This document shows positions 1 to 7,461 of a stretch of DNA of 33,577 nt, one piece after another (position 1 is the first letter of the stretch; each line of letters starts with the position of its first letter). A program made the translations under genes and the position numbers. The stretch lies in the NCBI RefSeq assembly GCF_016900115.1, contig NZ_JACJJQ010000022.1, positions 1 to 33,577 on the forward strand, read 5' to 3'. Under the pieces are notes generated by a model that saw only the letters and a program-made list of their open reading frames with translations, searched no databases and was not told the DNA's origin. Source of the DNA: Limosilactobacillus alvi (GTDB lineage Bacteria > Bacillota > Bacilli > Lactobacillales > Lactobacillaceae).

Positions 1-21
1 ATACATAAAATCCCCTAAATC

Positions 22-62
22 AAAAAAATTGGTACTGCTAGGATTTTACTCCTATCAGTACC
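22..62 (-). terminator. Rho-independent terminator of the left-end minus-strand unit
   Basis: A 13-bp stem (31-43 with 50-62, one mismatch) with a 6-nt loop is followed on the minus strand by AATTTTTTT. On the plus strand no U tract follows, so it ends leftward transcription. An outer perfect inverted repeat, ATACATAAAAT at 1-11 and its complement at 78-88, encloses the hairpin. That repeat is not needed for termination and may mark a small repeat element. Confidence 0.65.
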
Positions 63-126
63 AAATATTGTAGACCCATTTTATGTATAAAAGATGATTA
101 CTGGCAAATTTAGTCATAACCATCCG

Positions 127-288
127 TTAAGGTTGTCGACCAATTTCTAAACGCTCTTCATTTTGTTTCAGAACTTTTTTTAATTGAAAACTACTCCTGC
201 CAGTTATTTTTATAAAAAGCGAACCCCCTAACTGAGATTTAATGTCTTCAGTATAGGGAGTTCGCCACGTAATTAATGCACGGGTCAT
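127..288 (-). CDS. Small hypothetical protein, 53 aa
   Basis: This short minus-strand ORF begins with ATG three bases after the stop of the 52-aa ORF upstream and runs to TAA. The product starts MTRALITWRTPYTEDI and ends in a charged, probably helical tail (KKVLKQNEERLEIGRQP). It has no membrane segment or known motif, and I do not recognise a family. The only ribosome-site candidate is GCGGTGA just before the ATG, so translation would depend on coupling to the upstream ORF. A strong terminator-like hairpin (214-265) lies inside its 5' half, which argues against efficient expression or suggests attenuation. It may be real, a degraded gene end, or chance. Confidence 0.4.
   Translation of the reverse strand: MTRALITWRTPYTEDIKSQLGGSLFIKITGRSSFQLKKVLKQNEERLEIGRQP
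214..265 (-). terminator. Terminator-like hairpin inside the 53-aa ORF
   Basis: Positions 219-230 pair with 254-265 (11 of 12 bases). Inside them ACTGA pairs with TCAGT, giving about 16-18 bp in total. On the minus strand the stem is followed at once by TTTTTATA. It lies 27 bases after the stop of the 52-aa ORF, the usual place for its terminator, yet it sits within the reading frame of the next small ORF. Confidence 0.6.
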
Positions 289-291
289 GAT

Positions 292-450
292 TCACCGCTT
301 ATTTTTTCTTGGAAGAAAGCACAAAACAACTTCAAGGCACATTCCGATTGACATCATTTCCATCGCAATTGTCATCTTACTGCTAAACGTTAGTCCTAAA
401 ACGATTAGCCACCAAATAAGTCGGATAATATTTGTTGCTATTGTCATCAT
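292..450 (-). CDS. Small hydrophobic membrane protein, 52 aa
   Basis: Minus-strand ORF starting at tandem ATG codons (448-450, 445-447). A purine-rich AGAAGA stretch a few bases upstream could bind the ribosome. The product has a hydrophobic segment with paired tryptophans (IIRLIWWLIVLGLTF), a second Met-rich hydrophobic stretch, and a basic end (LPRKNKR), as expected for a one- or two-pass small membrane protein. The plus-strand ORF overlapping it lacks a ribosome site and looks like a shadow. I recognise no family. A candidate promoter lies at 471-501 and a terminator-like hairpin follows the gene, so it could be a free-standing unit. Confidence 0.55.
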   Translation of the reverse strand: MMTIATNIIRLIWWLIVLGLTFSSKMTIAMEMMSIGMCLEVVLCFLPRKNKR

Positions 451-470
451 TGGATCTTCTTTCCATTTTT

Positions 471-501
471 AGGTATACCTCATAATTTGACTGTAAAGCA
501 A
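471..501 (-). promoter_or_regulatory. Candidate promoter for the small membrane ORF
   Basis: On the minus strand TTGCTT (501-496) is separated by 18 bp from TATACC (477-472), with the ATG about 22 bases downstream. The -10 lies in a perfect 10-bp palindrome, AGGTATACCT at 471-480. The -35 is weak. Confidence 0.35.
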
Positions 502-540
502 ATTTTTTATTTTGTAAAGGGTTAAAATTGAAGGGGCTTG

Positions 541-906
541 TTAGGATTTGTTAATGGCGCTGAGGGTTACGGTACTAATACTTGTAATTTGGTGGTTATT
601 CCTGATTTTTACTTCCCAAGTTTGGAGATGTTTTCCAATGTGAATTGGTATGGCGGTTGCAATTAACGTTCCATTAGTGACGGCGCCAAGATGGTGAGTG
701 GTGATATCAACACCAACAGCAATTTGATTACTTGCAAGATTTTCATTGGCCCCAAGGGAAGCGGCGGTTTCAGCAAGAACAGCATTGATGCCGCCATGTA
801 CAAATCCGAGTGGTTGGAGTATCTTTTTAGTGACTGGAAGTGATACGATAGTATTTGTTTTTGAGAGCTTTTGAATTTCAATTCCTAGGTTTTCAAGTAA
901 ATTCAA
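541..906 (-). CDS. menI: Hotdog-fold thioesterase, probable DHNA-CoA thioesterase MenI
   Basis: 121-aa single hotdog domain of the PaaI/YdiI type. The family motif HGG is at residues 37-39, followed by the candidate catalytic glutamate E46 in LAETAAS. Family members hydrolyse acyl-CoA thioesters in the cytosol. Here the neighbours menB and menE point to 1,4-dihydroxy-2-naphthoyl-CoA as substrate, releasing DHNA. The start is a TTG at 904-906, supported by GAGGTCC eight bases upstream; no ATG fits. The gene runs opposite to menB with only 32 bp between start codons, so its promoter must lie inside menB. The fold and thioesterase class are clear; the DHNA-CoA assignment rests on context. Confidence 0.8.
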   Translation of the reverse strand: MNLLENLGIEIQKLSKTNTIVSLPVTKKILQPLGFVHGGINAVLAETAASLGANENLASNQIAVGVDITTHHLGAVTNGTLIATAIPIHIGKHLQTWEVKIRNNHQITSISTVTLSAINKS

Positions 907-938
907 TTTTAGGACCTCACTTTGAAAGGAGTTTAAAA

Positions 939-1760
939 ATGGCAGACGTAAAGTGGGAAAAGGTAAAGGATTTTTCAGAAATTATCTTCGAGCGAGCTGG
1001 TAAAATTGCCAAGATTACGATGAATCGGCCAGAAAAATTAAATGCATTCACACCGGTGACGGTTGCTGAAATGATTGAAGCATTTACGATTTGTCGGGAT
1101 GACCGTTCAATTGGAGTAATTATCTTAACTGGAGCTGGAGATAAGGCCTTTTCATCTGGCGGTGACCAATCAGTACGAGGAAACGGGGGCTATGTTGGTC
1201 CCGACCATATTGCACGCTTAAATGTATTGGATCTCCAACACCTTATTCGTATTATACCAAAGCCGGTAATTGCGATGGTTAAGGGTTGGTCAGTTGGGGG
1301 CGGTAATATCCTCCAGCTTGTGTGTGATCTAACAGTCGCTGCTGATAACGCAAAATTTGGTCAAACTGGCCCAAAGGTTGGGTCATTTGATGCTGGATAT
1401 GGTTCAGGTTATTTAGCGCGGGTAATTGGCCACAAACGGGCTAAGGAAGTCTGGTTCTTAAATCACTTCTACACAGCTGAAGAAGCTCTTCAAATGAATT
1501 GGATTAATCGGGTTGTTCCGCTTGATCAAGTAGAAAATGCAACTTTGGAATGGGCTAACGAAATCTTACAAAAGTCTCCAACTGCCATTCGGTTAATTAA
1601 AGCCGCAATGAACGCTGATACTGACGGTTTGGCCGGTCTGCAACAATTGGGTGGCGATGCCACAATGTTGTTCTACACTACTGATGAAGGTAAAGAGGGC
1701 AGGGATGCCTTTAATGAAAAACGGAAGCCTGACTTTGGTCAATTTCCAACTTTCCCATAA
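939..1760 (+). CDS. menB: 1,4-dihydroxy-2-naphthoyl-CoA synthase MenB
   Basis: 273-aa crotonase-fold enzyme, the usual MenB length, that cyclises o-succinylbenzoyl-CoA to 1,4-dihydroxy-2-naphthoyl-CoA. Family-specific stretches are visible: [11 protein letters not shown] (71-81), the oxyanion region [11 protein letters not shown] (116-126) and [17 protein letters not shown] (141-157) with the conserved aspartate and tyrosine. The frame is open further upstream, but ATG 939 is chosen because AAAGGAG lies at the right distance and the protein then starts MADVKWEKV as in the family; the earlier frame runs through the menI start region. menE follows five bases after the stop, so the two are probably cotranscribed. 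Confidence 0.93.
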   Translation: MADVKWEKVKDFSEIIFERAGKIAKITMNRPEKLNAFTPVTVAEMIEAFTICRDDRSIGVIILTGAGDKAFSSGGDQSVRGNGGYVGPDHIARLNVLDLQHLIRIIPKPVIAMVKGWSVGGGNILQLVCDLTVAADNAKFGQTGPKVGSFDAGYGSGYLARVIGHKRAKEVWFLNHFYTAEEALQMNWINRVVPLDQVENATLEWANEILQKSPTAIRLIKAAMNADTDGLAGLQQLGGDATMLFYTTDEGKEGRDAFNEKRKPDFGQFPTFP

Positions 1761-1765
1761 AAATA

Positions 1766-3181
1766 ATGAAAACACAAAATTGGTTAATCAAACAGGCCGA
1801 GTTAAATCCGCATCGAATTGCCGTAAGCGATGGTCAAATAAGTTATGATTTCGCAACTCTTCTCGAAAAAATTAAGGTTGATGCTAGTCATTTGGTAAAT
1901 TTAACTGCACAAGAGCGAGTTGGCTTGATGACGAGAAATAACATCCAAGGTTACCGGTTGGCGCTTGCTCTAATATCAATTGGAAAAACAATTGTATGGT
2001 TAAACTGGCGCTTATCAACACAAGAATTAAGGTTGCAAGTTGATGATAGTGATTTAGACTTGGTGATCGTGGATGACGTTTTAATGCGCGAAGATTTTGA
2101 CCACCGTTACCAATCATTTACAAATGTTTTAAAACGTCCTTCAGCTAAAGCAAATTTAATTGCTGAATTTAATTTTGATAAAGTGGCAAGTATTATGTAT
2201 ACGTCAGGGACTACGGGGCGTCCCAAAGGAGTCCTACAAACCTTTGGTAACCATTATACTTCAGCAATTGCGTCTAGCCTTAATCTCGGTTTGGTAGAAA
2301 ATGAAGAGTGGTTATGTGTTACCCCATTATTTCATATTAGTGGCTTTTCGATTTTAATGCGTGGTTTAGTTTATGGGATGACAGTGCGTTTAATGACGCA
2401 TTTTGAGCCACAAGCCGTTGAAAATGTTTTGGTAACTGAACCAGTTACAATAATTTCAGCGGTGCCCTACATGTTAAAAAGAATGTTAGCCCAACGGCGG
2501 CAGAGTAAACGAACCTATAATAATCATTTTCGGTTGATTCTCCTTGGTGGGGGGACGATTGATCTTGCAACACTAAAGGCTTGCCAAAATGCCAAGTTAC
2601 AAGTTGTCCAATGTTATGGGATGACAGAAACTTGTTCGCAAGTAATTGCTTTAAGTGCTAAAGATGCTGAAGAACAAATTGGCTCTGTCGGGAAACCATT
2701 ATTTACGACGCAACTTAAGATTATGCCAAAAACTAATGAAATTGCGATTAAAACGCCAGCGCTAACGCCGGGCTATTTAAATCAACCGCAAAAGTTTGCA
2801 ACGAAGTTTAAGGATGGGTGGTTCCTTACTGGGGATGTTGGTCATCTAAATGAAGCAGGCTTTCTTTTTATTGCGGGCCGGAAAGACGAAATGATCATTT
2901 CTGGGGGTGAAAATATCTTTCCCCAAGAAGTTGAAGCCGTCTTACAACAGTACCCTGGGGTTGAAGAAGTTGCAGTAGTTGGTAAACCAGATTCAATCTG
3001 GGGTCAAACACCAGTCGCTTTCGTTGTTGGTAACGTTGATCCTGAAGGTTTGATTCGATTTGGAAGGGAACAATTAGCCCACTATAAAGTTCCAAAAGAG
3101 ATATATGGGGTAAAGCAATTACCCCGGAATGCAAGCGGTAAGTTACAACGTTTCAAATTACAAGCAAAATTTAAAAAGTGA
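1766..3181 (+). CDS. menE: o-Succinylbenzoate-CoA ligase MenE
   Basis: 471-aa ANL-superfamily adenylate-forming ligase that activates o-succinylbenzoate with ATP and joins it to CoA, feeding MenB. Motifs in order: phosphate loop YTSGTTGRPKG (145-155), QCYGMTETC (282-290), GWFLTGDVG (about 350), the hinge region GRKDEMIISGGENIFP (about 370), and the C-terminal catalytic lysine in LPRNASGKLQR (K459). The substrate is assigned from the adjacent menB and menI, since this superfamily is hard to split by sequence alone. No clear Shine-Dalgarno precedes the ATG, which lies five bases after the menB stop, so translation is probably coupled. No strong terminator follows. Confidence 0.9.
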   Translation: MKTQNWLIKQAELNPHRIAVSDGQISYDFATLLEKIKVDASHLVNLTAQERVGLMTRNNIQGYRLALALISIGKTIVWLNWRLSTQELRLQVDDSDLDLVIVDDVLMREDFDHRYQSFTNVLKRPSAKANLIAEFNFDKVASIMYTSGTTGRPKGVLQTFGNHYTSAIASSLNLGLVENEEWLCVTPLFHISGFSILMRGLVYGMTVRLMTHFEPQAVENVLVTEPVTIISAVPYMLKRMLAQRRQSKRTYNNHFRLILLGGGTIDLATLKACQNAKLQVVQCYGMTETCSQVIALSAKDAEEQIGSVGKPLFTTQLKIMPKTNEIAIKTPALTPGYLNQPQKFATKFKDGWFLTGDVGHLNEAGFLFIAGRKDEMIISGGENIFPQEVEAVLQQYPGVEEVAVVGKPDSIWGQTPVAFVVGNVDPEGLIRFGREQLAHYKVPKEIYGVKQLPRNASGKLQRFKLQAKFKK

Positions 3182-3552
3182 GATGGTAAGAAATTTTTTA
3201 ACCGGTTCTGTAAGATAAGGAAAACCGAGAAGAGAAGATTGTCTTTCAGCATTTTTTAATTATTTTATGCCAGTCGACTTATAAAATTAAATCTAATATT
3301 TAAACTGACTTTATGAAACAAAGGAATGAGAAATTTTCAGTTCATAATGAGAAGTATAAATAAATTTTGAAACAAAATAGGATGATTGATCCTAATGATA
3401 TCAAGGCGTAAAACGTTTTTTAAATTTGACGATTTCTATTTCTGAGAGTATAATTAATTACACTTTTATTAAAAAACGATGATGACTTTAACACAATATT
3501 TCTCATCTCTTTCATTAAAAGCAATGAATATATCCAATTTGGAGGAAAATTA
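3182..3552. other. Intergenic region menE-dtpT
   Basis: About 370 bases without a credible gene. The first part contains only a weak stem (GAGAAGA/TCTTTC) before ATTTTTT near 3265, a poor terminator for menE. ATGAGAAAT near 3327 recurs inverted as ATTTCTCAT near 3500, and AGGAT/ATCCT forms a small dyad near 3380. The dtpT promoter lies at 3426-3454. Confidence 0.5.
3426..3454 (+). promoter_or_regulatory. Sigma-A-type promoter for dtpT
   Basis: TTGACG (3426-3431), a 17-bp spacer and TATAAT (3449-3454) form a near-consensus promoter about 98 bases before the ATG. The resulting leader of roughly 90 nt is long enough to carry regulation, but I see no named element in it. Confidence 0.75.
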
Positions 3553-5052
3553 ATGGAGAAACAAAAATCGATGGATGCATCATTCTTCGGTCAACCCCGG
3601 GGACTATCGACGCTGTTTTTCACCGAAATGTGGGAACGGTTTAGTTACTACGGGATGCGGGCCATCTTACTCTTCTATATGTACTATGCTGTAAGCCAAG
3701 GTGGTCTTGGCATGGATCAGGCTACTGCAGCTTCGATCATGTCAATTTACGGTTCCCTTGTTTATCTATCAGGGGTTGTTGGTGGTTGGCTTTCTGATCG
3801 GGTCTGGGGTGCTCGAAAGACGGTCTTCATTGGTGGGGTTTTAATCATGTTTGGACACATTGCCCTTTCCCTACCATTTGGTTTACCAGCTCTTTATGCT
3901 TCGATTGCCTTAATCGTTGCTGGGACGGGGCTCTTGAAGCCAAACGTCTCTGATATGGTTGGGAGCCTTTATGATGAAGGTGATAAACGCCGGGATGCCG
4001 GATTCAGTATGTTCGTCTTTGGGATTAACTTAGGGGCGGCAGTTGCTCCATGGGCGGTTCCGTGGGCTGCTAATGGTTTTGGCTTCCACTTATTCGGTTC
4101 GACGATGAATTTCCATGCCGGCTTCTCCTTGGCTGCCATTGGGATGTTCTTTGGTTTGATCCAATACTGGCTTGATGGTAAAAAGTACCTTTCAAAGGAC
4201 AGTCTTTATCCAAATGACCCAATTGATCGGGAAGGTCTAAAGCCAATTATAACTTGGACGATTGTTGGAGTAATTGTTTTAGCTGTTGTCTTAGGGCTAC
4301 TTGCAGCGATGGGCCAATTAAACATCACCAACGTTATTAACATCATTACGATCATTGCGATTGCTTTACCAATCATTTACTTTATTATGATGTTAAACTC
4401 TAAGAAAGTTACGAAGGTTGAACGTTCCCGGGTAATTGCTTATATTCCACTATTTATTGCAGCCGCAATTTTCTGGGGAATTGAAGAATCTGGCTCGGTT
4501 GTCTTAGCACTATTTGCGGAACAACGGACGGTCTTACACATTGGGGGTTGGCATTTTGCAGCGGCTAACTTCCAGACTTTGAATCCCTTGTTCATCATGA
4601 TCTTAACCCCATTCTTCGTTTGGCTATGGTCAAAGTGGAAACATCAACCAAGTGCGCCAGGGAAGTTTGCGGCTGGGATGGTTATTGCCGGGCTTTCTTA
4701 CATGTGGATGGCCTTACCGGGAATTATTCATGGAACAACCGCTGGTCGAGTTAGTCCATTTTGGTTAGTTGGTTCCTGGTTCATTGTTGAAATTGCCGAA
4801 ATGTTAATTTCACCAATTGGACTTTCAGTGACGACTAAGTTAGCACCGAAGGCTTTCCAATCCCAAATGATGAGTATGTGGTTCTTGGCTGACTCTGCTG
4901 GTCAAGCCGTCAATGCTCAAATTGTTAAATACTACTCATCCGCAACAGAAATCCCATACTTCTTAATTATTGGGACCGTTAGTGTAGTCTTCGGGGTGAT
5001 CATGTTCTTCATGGTTAAGAAGATTCACAACCTGATGGGCGGAATTGACTAA
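3553..5052 (+). CDS. dtpT: POT-family proton-coupled di/tripeptide transporter
   Basis: 499-aa polytopic membrane protein of the proton-dependent oligopeptide transporter family (major facilitator fold), importing di- and tripeptides with protons. The POT signature is clear near the N-terminus: FFTEMWERFSYYGMRAIL (residues 22-39) carries the ExxERFxYYG motif of the first helix. It is followed by SGVVGGWLSDRVWGARK, the loop between helices 2 and 3. Length and helix content (12-14 helices) match lactic acid bacterial DtpT. TTGGAGGAAAATTA precedes the ATG. It is monocistronic: its own promoter lies upstream and a terminator follows. PepN in this window could process the imported peptides. Confidence 0.93.
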   Translation: MEKQKSMDASFFGQPRGLSTLFFTEMWERFSYYGMRAILLFYMYYAVSQGGLGMDQATAASIMSIYGSLVYLSGVVGGWLSDRVWGARKTVFIGGVLIMFGHIALSLPFGLPALYASIALIVAGTGLLKPNVSDMVGSLYDEGDKRRDAGFSMFVFGINLGAAVAPWAVPWAANGFGFHLFGSTMNFHAGFSLAAIGMFFGLIQYWLDGKKYLSKDSLYPNDPIDREGLKPIITWTIVGVIVLAVVLGLLAAMGQLNITNVINIITIIAIALPIIYFIMMLNSKKVTKVERSRVIAYIPLFIAAAIFWGIEESGSVVLALFAEQRTVLHIGGWHFAAANFQTLNPLFIMILTPFFVWLWSKWKHQPSAPGKFAAGMVIAGLSYMWMALPGIIHGTTAGRVSPFWLVGSWFIVEIAEMLISPIGLSVTTKLAPKAFQSQMMSMWFLADSAGQAVNAQIVKYYSSATEIPYFLIIGTVSVVFGVIMFFMVKKIHNLMGGID

Positions 5053-5074
5053 TAAAATTCAATATTGAATAATG

Positions 5075-5104
5075 AAGAGGATGGGGAAACCCTTCCTCTT
5101 TTTT
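5075..5104 (+). terminator. Terminator after dtpT
   Basis: AAGAGGA (5075-5081) pairs with TCCTCTT (5094-5100), GGG with CCC, and the loop is GAAA. The U tract follows on the plus strand. Confidence 0.85.
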
Positions 5105-5139
5105 AGTAAGCAGTTTTAAATTTGAAAATGGAGCGTTGG

Positions 5140-5589
5140 ATGGATTTTTACACTTTTCATTATCTTGAAACCAATCAACAGAACCAACAATTAGTATTAA
5201 CAATTTTAATTCTTTTCGCTTTTTTAGCGGTGGTTGGCTTTATGGTTGGTTACCTTAAGAATCGGATGAAAACAAGATATCGTGACTTAGGAATTATTGC
5301 CCTGCTTTGCTTGTTATTGTTGACGGGGATCGAAGGAGAAAAATTTATGACGCTAAACGATCAAGTGGCGCGCACCACGCAAATGATACCTTTCATTCGG
5401 TCAGTAGCCTTAGATGAAGGAGTTAAGCCTAATCAAATTTTAGTTAATTCGACGACTATCGTAAATGGCATGATCGTCAGGGTAAGACCACAAAAGGAAA
5501 ATTATCAAGTTACTTTTAGCAGTGACAATAAAACTTATACTTTGAAAAAAGTTCACGTAATTAACCACCAAGTTGAGGTGAAAGATTAA
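5140..5589 (+). CDS. DUF3290 family membrane protein
   Basis: 149-aa protein with two hydrophobic segments near the N-terminus (about residues 18-38 and 50-64) and a soluble C-terminal part rich in beta-strand character. It matches the DUF3290 pattern known in lactobacilli, whose biochemical function is unknown. ATG 5140 (MDFYTFHYLE) is preferred to the open frame upstream because GGAG lies six bases before it and family members begin this way. Its stop overlaps the ATG of the DUF421 gene (TAATG), and the two families commonly occur as a pair, so they probably work as one membrane complex. No promoter is obvious in the short gap after the dtpT terminator. Confidence 0.75.
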   Translation: MDFYTFHYLETNQQNQQLVLTILILFAFLAVVGFMVGYLKNRMKTRYRDLGIIALLCLLLLTGIEGEKFMTLNDQVARTTQMIPFIRSVALDEGVKPNQILVNSTTIVNGMIVRVRPQKENYQVTFSSDNKTYTLKKVHVINHQVEVKD

Positions 5590-6230
5590 TGCAATTAGAT
5601 TATTGGCAATTGTTTGTTAAATTTGGGCTCGGGTTATTAACGTTGATTGTCCAAATTAATCTCTTTGGCAAGAGTAATTTAGCGCCAACAACTGCTCTGG
5701 ACCAACTGCAAAACTATGTTCTTGGGGGAATTGTTGGGGGAGTAATTTATAATCCGGCAATTAGTATTTTGCAATTTCTAATAGTTTTAATTCTTTGGAC
5801 CCTAGTGGTTTTTATTATCAAATTTTTGCGGGATCATAATCGTAAAGTTAAACGGTTAATTGATGGGCGTCCAGTTCAGGTTGTAAAAAACGGCCAAGTA
5901 ATTGTGGAAAATTGTATGCAGGCTGGAATATCAGCTAATGATTTAATGTTCAGATTGCGGATGCAAGGGGTTTTCTCAGTTTCAAAGATTAAAAACTGTC
6001 TATTTGAACAAAATGGCCAGTTAACGGTAATTGAAAATGATGATCAAAACATTCGCTTTCCATTGATTAGTGATGGACAAGTTAATGAAGATGTCTTAGA
6101 GTTGATCCACCATGATCATCCTTGGCTAAAAAAACAGCTTGATGAAGGGGGCTTTGAGTCGGTTAGTCAGGTGTTTTTGGGGGAATTTTTAGATGGTAAA
6201 CTGATTTTGACAAGTTATGAGGGAAAATGA
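5589..6230 (+). CDS. DUF421 (YetF-like) membrane protein
   Basis: 213-aa protein with three N-terminal hydrophobic helices (about residues 7-23, 43-55, 58-78), then a soluble domain. The domain contains the DUF421-type stretches RLIDGRPVQVVKNGQVI and SANDLMFRLRMQGVFSV. The family is exemplified by B. subtilis YetF; its molecular role is not established. The gene overlaps the DUF3290 gene by one base and the phosphoesterase gene by four (ATGA), so the three are translationally coupled and likely function together. The soluble domain presumably faces the cytoplasm. Confidence 0.78.
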   Translation: MQLDYWQLFVKFGLGLLTLIVQINLFGKSNLAPTTALDQLQNYVLGGIVGGVIYNPAISILQFLIVLILWTLVVFIIKFLRDHNRKVKRLIDGRPVQVVKNGQVIVENCMQAGISANDLMFRLRMQGVFSVSKIKNCLFEQNGQLTVIENDDQNIRFPLISDGQVNEDVLELIHHDHPWLKKQLDEGGFESVSQVFLGEFLDGKLILTSYEGK

Positions 6231-7069
6231 TTATGCGGATTGCGATTAGTAGTGATAACCATCTTGATGTAAATCAAATTGACCCTCATTGGGCGGTTAA
6301 TCAACAGGCTGATTGGTTAGTAAGTCACCGAATTGATCAATATTATCATTTAGGTGATCTCTTTAATAATTTTCAAAGAACACAAGCTTACGTTCACGAA
6401 CTCCAACAGCGGGTAGGGGGACTTATAAAAATTCGTTATTTAGCAGGGAACCACGATTTAATTAGTGGAATTAGAGAAGAATCGCTTGAAAAGTTAGCGG
6501 ATCCGCTGTATTTCCATAATTCTTACTTTGATGTTCCACAAACTAACTGGCGTTTGATTGGTATTAATGGATGGTATGACTATACGTTTTCACCCTACCA
6601 GGTTGACCAAGTGAAGGTGGCTCATTGGAAAAGAGTTTACTGGATCGATGGGGGGATCCCCCAACGAGAAACGGATCAAGCTCGCTTAGCGCGCCAAATA
6701 AATGATCTTGATGAACAACTCCAAGCAGCAAGTCAAGACAAGAAAAAGGTGATTTTATTAACTCATTTTGTTCCAACAGTCGAGTTAGTACCACCAATGC
6801 CATCTCAGTTTAACCGCGCTCGTCAAATTGAATTTTGGAATATGCTTTGGGCGATGTTAGGGAGCCAACGATTTGGCGAAAAGCTAGCTACTTCAGCGAT
6901 CGTGAAACGAGTTGTTTTTGGGCACCTCCATGGTCAACCACCAGTGCTGAAAGTTGGTGGAGCAAATTATTATAATGCAGCTGTTGGGGTAAAACGGCGC
7001 TATCGTGAATGGCAAATGCCAACTTTTATGGCTCAGTGGGAGAAACGATTAATTGTTTGGGAACTTTAA
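6227..7069 (+). CDS. Calcineurin-like metallophosphoesterase
   Basis: 280-aa binuclear-metal phosphoesterase. The metal-binding motifs are in order: D10/H12 in SSDNHLD, D44 in HLGDLFNN, GNHD (74-77), H180 in LLTHFVP, and the GHxH pair H233/H235 in FGHLHG. It has no signal peptide, so it is cytosolic. The substrate cannot be read from sequence; family members cleave phosphomono- or phosphodiesters, including nucleic acids and cyclic nucleotides. A second in-frame ATG two codons later (MRIAIS) is an equally plausible start. The overlap with the DUF421 gene ties it to that membrane pair. No strong terminator is seen before the tRNA promoter. Confidence 0.85.
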   Translation: MIMRIAISSDNHLDVNQIDPHWAVNQQADWLVSHRIDQYYHLGDLFNNFQRTQAYVHELQQRVGGLIKIRYLAGNHDLISGIREESLEKLADPLYFHNSYFDVPQTNWRLIGINGWYDYTFSPYQVDQVKVAHWKRVYWIDGGIPQRETDQARLARQINDLDEQLQAASQDKKKVILLTHFVPTVELVPPMPSQFNRARQIEFWNMLWAMLGSQRFGEKLATSAIVKRVVFGHLHGQPPVLKVGGANYYNAAVGVKRRYREWQMPTFMAQWEKRLIVWEL

Positions 7070-7087
7070 TTTTTTTACAATTAGGTC

Positions 7088-7116
7088 TTGCAATCAACCG
7101 GTAGTTTGTGTAATAT
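7088..7116 (+). promoter_or_regulatory. Promoter of tRNA unit 1
   Basis: TTGCAA (7088-7093), 17-bp spacer, TAATAT (7111-7116). The same -35 and spacing occur in the second copy. A shared CGTTGATTGTT follows, covering the probable transcription start. Confidence 0.7.
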
Positions 7117-7154
7117 AATATTCGTTGATTGTTCAGAGGAAGCAATTGATTTCC

Positions 7155-7237
7155 GGAGGAGTAGCGAAGTCTGGTTAAACGCGACGGTCTGTAAAACCGT
7201 TCCTTCGGGTTCGGTGGTTCGAATCCACTCTCCTCCA
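7155..7237 (+). tRNA. tRNA-Tyr (GTA), copy 1
   Basis: Acceptor GGAGGAG pairs with CTCCTCC (7230-7236), discriminator A. The anticodon stem ACGGT/ACCGT holds loop CTGTAAA with anticodon GTA. A long variable arm (TTCCTTCGGGTTC region) fits a class II bacterial tRNA-Tyr, and the T loop is TTCGAAT. CCA is not encoded. Confidence 0.95.
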
Positions 7238-7246
7238 TCTCATTAT

Positions 7247-7318
7247 TGGGCTATAGCCAAGCGGTAAGGCAACGGTTTTTGGTACCGTCATGCGCTGGTT
7301 CGAATCCAGCTAGCCCAA
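7247..7318 (+). tRNA. tRNA-Gln (TTG), copy 1
   Basis: Acceptor TGGGCTA pairs with TAGCCCA, discriminator A. Anticodon stem ACGGT/ACCGT with loop TTTTGGT gives anticodon TTG. T arm GCTGG-TTCGAAT-CCAGC. It lies nine bases after tRNA-Tyr and is cotranscribed with it. CCA is not encoded. Confidence 0.95.
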
Positions 7319-7327
7319 CTGTTAAAG

Positions 7328-7352
7328 TCGTCACTTTGGTGGCGATTTTTTT
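7328..7352 (+). terminator. Terminator of tRNA unit 1
   Basis: TCGTCAC (7328-7334) pairs with GTGGCGA (7339-7345) with one G-U pair; seven T residues follow. Confidence 0.8.
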
Positions 7353-7393
7353 ATTTAATTAACAAAATTCTCCAAAAAGTTTAAAATTAATAC

Positions 7394-7422
7394 TTGCAAT
7401 TAGCAGTTAAATTGTGTATTAT
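7394..7422 (+). promoter_or_regulatory. Promoter of tRNA unit 2
   Basis: TTGCAA (7394-7399), 17-bp spacer, TATTAT (7417-7422), again followed by ACGTTGATTGTT as in unit 1. Confidence 0.72.
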
Positions 7423-7461
7423 AATATACGTTGATTGTTTAATTGAAACGGTTAACCTCTT

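Noticed and set aside
287-472. 61-aa plus-strand ORF
   Set aside because: It lacks a ribosome site and lies antisense to a minus-strand ORF with better start context and membrane-protein character.
855-938. 28-codon N-terminal extension of MenB
   Set aside because: It overlaps the menI start on the other strand; AAAGGAG and the family N-terminus place the start at 939.
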